Source: Flavobacterium sp. KACC 22763 (lineage in GTDB: Bacteria > Bacteroidota > Bacteroidia > Flavobacteriales > Flavobacteriaceae). Taken from it: 64,000 bases of DNA. A model generated the notes under the pieces. It was not told where the DNA came from and made no database searches. It saw only the letters and a list, made by a program, of their open reading frames with translations. Of the stretch, positions 60,891 through 64,000 are shown piece by piece. The translations under genes and the position numbers were made by a program. The stretch lies in assembly GCF_028736155.1 (NCBI RefSeq), contig NZ_CP117879.1, forward strand, positions 4,030,001 to 4,094,000. The letters are read 5' to 3'. Numbering within the stretch: position 1 is the stretch's first letter; the number at the start of each line of letters is the position of its first letter.

Positions 60891-62045
60891 ATGAAAAAAG
60901 TTTACCTACTGACACTTTTGATTTCAATCTCGTCGTTTGCCCAAAAAACGTTCGATAACATTAAATCAGAAAAACTAGGAGAAGAGCGTAGAATTACGAT
61001 CGGACTTCCTGCTTCTTATGAAGCAAACAAAGACAAAAAATACCCTGTTCTTTATTTATTGGATGGCGATTACTTATTTGATCCGTTTTCTGGAGCCATA
61101 AGTTATGGCACTTATTGGGATGATATTCCAGAGATGATCATCATCGGAATTCATCAAAACAAAGATGAAGAACGCTACGATGATACAACAATTGATCAGA
61201 ATGAAGGGCTTCCTTTTGAAAAAGGAGCAAAATTTTTCGAATTTATTGGAGCAGAATTAATTCCTTATATCGAAAAAAAATATCGCACCTCGCCTTTCAG
61301 ACTTATTGCAGGTCATGATGTAACAGCGAGTTTTGCCAATTTTTATTTATACAAAGAAATTCCGCTTTTTAATGCCTACATCTGTTTAAGCCCAGAGCTT
61401 GCCCCAAAAATGGAAGTTCGTATTGCAGAGAAATTCGCAAAAATAAAAAGCCCTATTTTCTATTACCTTTCTGCTGGAGAAGGTGATATTAAAAAAATTA
61501 AAGAACCAATAGATAAATTAAACAGCAATATTAAAATCGCTAATAATCCGTTAGTGAATTATAAATATGATGTTTTCAAAGGTGCAACACATTACACAGA
61601 AGTATTGCATTCTATACCAAGTGCATTGTACCAGATTTTTGAAGTATATAGACCTATAAATTCTGCCGAATACAACGACAAAATTGCGGTTCTTCAAGAA
61701 GGTTATGCAGAATATTTAGAAAAAAAATATGCTACAATGTCTGAAGCTTTAGGAGTTCAAATTCCTGTTCGAATGAGCGATTTTAAAGTAGTAGAAAATC
61801 TTATTTTAAAAAGAAATGCCTATAGCGAACTAGGAAAAATGGCTGAAATAGGAAATGTAAATTACCCAAAAGCCATGTTGGGAGAATATGAATTAGGATT
61901 AATGTATGAAAAACAAGGTGATCCTAAACATGCTTCGAAAAAATACCAAAACGCTTCGCAAATGGAGCCAATTGGTGATTTGAACAAAGACTTGATGTAT
62001 GAGAAAATTGACGAAATGAACACACTTGCTAAAAAAAGTAAATAA
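60891..62045 (+). CDS. exported esterase-fold protein with catalytic Ser replaced by Asp
   Basis: The 384-residue protein has a signal peptide (LLTLLISISSFAQ) and an esterase-D/Fes-like alpha/beta hydrolase fold (about residues 25-250): YPVLYLLDGDYLFDP, MIIIGIHQN. The nucleophile elbow, GxSxG in active enzymes, is GHDVT here, with Asp143 (codon GAT at 61317-61319). The distal His is retained in GATHYTEVLH. It is thus likely catalytically dead or altered and may be a binding protein. A TPR-like helical tail (GLMYEKQGDPKHASKKYQNA) follows. ATG 60891 gives the best signal; an ATG at 60879 adds four residues. It overlaps radA by 1 bp. Confidence 0.85.
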   Translation: MKKVYLLTLLISISSFAQKTFDNIKSEKLGEERRITIGLPASYEANKDKKYPVLYLLDGDYLFDPFSGAISYGTYWDDIPEMIIIGIHQNKDEERYDDTTIDQNEGLPFEKGAKFFEFIGAELIPYIEKKYRTSPFRLIAGHDVTASFANFYLYKEIPLFNAYICLSPELAPKMEVRIAEKFAKIKSPIFYYLSAGEGDIKKIKEPIDKLNSNIKIANNPLVNYKYDVFKGATHYTEVLHSIPSALYQIFEVYRPINSAEYNDKIAVLQEGYAEYLEKKYATMSEALGVQIPVRMSDFKVVENLILKRNAYSELGKMAEIGNVNYPKAMLGEYELGLMYEKQGDPKHASKKYQNASQMEPIGDLNKDLMYEKIDEMNTLAKKSK

Positions 62046-63406
62046 TGTCAAAAGTTAAAACTTCCTTTTTCTGCCAAAACTGCGGAACCCAATATGCCAA
62101 ATGGCAAGGGCAATGCAACGCGTGCAAAGAATGGAATACGATTGCCGAAGAAATCATTCAGAAACAGGATAAAGTGGCTTGGAAAAGTGAACCTACTCCA
62201 ACAAGCAAAGCACCAAAGCCTTTAAAAATTAACGAAATTGATTCTACCCAGGAAATCCGAATGGATACTACTGACAATGAATTGAATCGTGTTTTGGGTG
62301 GCGGACTTGTACCTGGATCTTTAACGCTTTTAGGCGGTGAACCCGGCATCGGAAAAAGTACACTTTTACTTCAAGTATCATTAAAATTACCTTATAAAAC
62401 ATTGTATGTTTCTGGAGAAGAAAGTCAGAAACAGATCAAAATGCGTGCGGAAAGAATTACGCCAAATAGCGATAACTGCTATATTCTAACTGAAACTAAA
62501 ACGCAGAACATTTTCAAACAAATCGAAACCATTCAGCCTGAAGTTGTCATTATAGACTCCATTCAGACTTTGCATACCGATTATATCGAATCAACCGCAG
62601 GAAGTATTTCTCAAATTCGTGAAACCACTGCCGAACTGATCAAATTTGCCAAAGAAAGCAATATTCCAGTAATCTTAATTGGGCATATTACCAAAGACGG
62701 AAATATTGCAGGACCAAAAATCTTGGAACATATGGTAGATACCGTTCTTCAGTTTGAGGGAGACAGAAACCACATTTACCGAATTTTACGTTCGCTAAAA
62801 AACCGTTTTGGTTCAACTTCTGAACTTGGTATTTATGAAATGCTCGGAAGCGGATTACGAGAAGTTAACAATCCTTCTGAAATTCTGATTTCTCATAAAG
62901 ACGAAGAGCTTTCAGGAACTGCAATTGCCACAACTTTAGAAGGCATGCGCCCGCTGATGATTGAAATTCAATCTTTGGTCAGCACCGCAGTTTACGGAAC
63001 ACCACAACGAAGCACAACAGGTTATAATGCAAAAAGGCTAAACATGATTTTGGCTGTTTTAGAAAAAAGAGCTGGATTCCGCTTAGGCGCAAAAGACGTT
63101 TTCCTAAATGTTACTGGTGGAATTTCTGTAGATGATCCCGCCATTGACTTGGCCGTTGTTGCGGCAATTTTATCTTCTAATGAAGATATTCCGGTTGGAA
63201 AAGGATTCTGTTTTGCTGGCGAAGTCGGACTTTCTGGCGAAATTCGTCCTGTTAATCGCGTGGATCAGCGTATTCAAGAAGCTGAAAAATTAGGTTTCGA
63301 TACCATATTTGTTTCCAAATACAATAAAATTGCTTTAAAAAACACAGGAATTAAGATTGAGCTTGTTGCAAAAATTGAAGATGTTGCAAACATCCTTTTT
63401 GGCTGA
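62045..63406 (+). CDS. radA: DNA repair protein RadA
   Basis: The 453-residue protein is a RecA-like helicase acting in recombination and branch migration. N-terminal zinc finger CQNCGTQYAKWQGQCNAC, Walker A GGEPGIGKSTLLLQ, RadA-specific KNRFGSTSELGIYEM and a Lon-like C-terminal domain (DVFLNVTGGISVDDPAID, GEVGLSGEIRPV) are all present. Its ATG overlaps the TAA of the upstream pseudo-esterase by 1 bp, so the two are co-transcribed and probably coupled; the functional link is unclear. Confidence 0.98.
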   Translation: MSKVKTSFFCQNCGTQYAKWQGQCNACKEWNTIAEEIIQKQDKVAWKSEPTPTSKAPKPLKINEIDSTQEIRMDTTDNELNRVLGGGLVPGSLTLLGGEPGIGKSTLLLQVSLKLPYKTLYVSGEESQKQIKMRAERITPNSDNCYILTETKTQNIFKQIETIQPEVVIIDSIQTLHTDYIESTAGSISQIRETTAELIKFAKESNIPVILIGHITKDGNIAGPKILEHMVDTVLQFEGDRNHIYRILRSLKNRFGSTSELGIYEMLGSGLREVNNPSEILISHKDEELSGTAIATTLEGMRPLMIEIQSLVSTAVYGTPQRSTTGYNAKRLNMILAVLEKRAGFRLGAKDVFLNVTGGISVDDPAIDLAVVAAILSSNEDIPVGKGFCFAGEVGLSGEIRPVNRVDQRIQEAEKLGFDTIFVSKYNKIALKNTGIKIELVAKIEDVANILFG

Positions 63407-63426
63407 TTTCAAATACCATCCCTCCT

Positions 63427-64000
63427 ATGAATTTTCCAAAACAAAAAATATACAAGGCATTAAAAATACTAGGAATAGTAATTTTAGTGCTTTGCATCGG
63501 ACTGTATTATTTTCGTAATTCACTTTTAAACCAAGCCATTGCAAAAGTTACCCATAAAATGGCTGTTCGGTATAACAGTAATTTTTCAGTAGAATCGGCT
63601 TCATTTGATGGTTTATCGACTATAAAATTGACAGATGTTGTTTTAGCTCCAATAAATGCTGACACGCTTGTCAAAATAAAGAATGTAGAAACTAGCATCA
63701 GTTTAAGTAATTTACTTATTGGAGACGTTCAGCTTGGAACTTTAAAAGTTGATATCGGCTATATTCAATTAGTCAAAAAAGGCAAAAAACGAAATTTTGA
63801 TGCCTTTTTAAAAAGAGACAAAGAAGAAACAGAATCGAACGAAAAACGTAAGTATGCTACTTTTGCATACAGAATCATTTCAAAGGTCCTGAATTTGGTT
63901 CCAACCGATATGGATTTGAAAAACTTCAAATTCAAAATCGACGACAACGGAAAACAAACCAATATCGCGGTAGATAAATTAGTTTTAAGCAACAAACAGC
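63427..64000 (+). CDS. AsmA-family-like membrane-anchored protein (3' end outside window)
   Basis: About 191 codons are visible and the frame is open at the window edge. An N-terminal membrane helix (LKILGIVILVLCIGLYYF) is followed by a beta-rich AsmA-like start (ESASFDGLSTIKLTDVVLAP, VKIKNVETSISLSNLL, LGTLKVDIGYIQLVKKG). AsmA/TamB-like proteins are periplasmic, anchored in the inner membrane, and act in lipid transport or envelope assembly. It starts 20 bp after radA. The rest of the protein would settle the subfamily. Confidence 0.7.
   Translation, partial: MNFPKQKIYKALKILGIVILVLCIGLYYFRNSLLNQAIAKVTHKMAVRYNSNFSVESASFDGLSTIKLTDVVLAPINADTLVKIKNVETSISLSNLLIGDVQLGTLKVDIGYIQLVKKGKKRNFDAFLKRDKEETESNEKRKYATFAYRIISKVLNLVPTDMDLKNFKFKIDDNGKQTNIAVDKLVLSNKQ

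Overview
The window comes from a member of the Bacteroidota, most likely Flavobacterium or a close relative. The supporting signs are AT-rich DNA, promoters of the TAnnTTTG type, almost no Shine-Dalgarno sequences, a SusC/SusD pair, very large exported proteins with C-terminal type IX secretion (T9SS) sorting domains, and atpD-atpC standing apart from the rest of the ATP synthase genes. No tRNA, rRNA, CRISPR array, prophage or insertion sequence was recognised.

Region 1 (1-6650) is the edge of a glycan-uptake locus: susD (cut by the window start), susC, a possible small ORF, and two tandem paralogous NrtR-like (Nudix plus winged-helix) regulators read divergently. Operator-like repeats lie between them. 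Region 2 (6650-20010) is housekeeping and regulation: lepA, an outer-membrane barrel, a WYL regulator facing two DinB-fold genes, an intergenic stretch rich in palindromic repeats, thiL, a TPR histidine kinase/response regulator pair, a small exported protein, a LytTR regulator with a Glu in place of its phospho-acceptor Asp, glyS and comF. Region 3 (20025-25350) holds a secreted reprolysin-like protease with a T9SS tail, ribF, a small membrane protein and a JmjC/cupin-like protein.

Region 4 (25391-45168) is the standout. Four giant exported proteins (1284 to 1687 residues) have unrelated N-terminal halves: a glycine-rich domain with 98-residue repeats, 14 delta-60 propeller repeats, a glycine-rich domain with PA14-like and 88-residue repeats, and duplicated novel modules with cadherin-like and PA14-like domains. 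All four end in the same roughly 450-550-residue module and sorting tail. recX sits among them. Two of the four have paired ATCGA-core repeats 20 bp apart upstream. This looks like a family of surface or secreted proteins built by swapping the N-terminal part on a constant C-terminal platform.

Region 5 (45214-64000) holds a bioF-like gene, an NAD(P)-binding protein, a DUF3667 membrane protein flanked by two copies of the atpC terminator, atpD-atpC, a TonB receptor with an SGNH-hydrolase lipoprotein, the truncated glgA - DUF4270 - glmS operon divergent from panC-panD, a pseudo-esterase lacking its catalytic serine, radA, and the start of an AsmA-like gene cut by the window end. Most transcription units end in clear hairpin terminators, many of them bidirectional between convergent genes.
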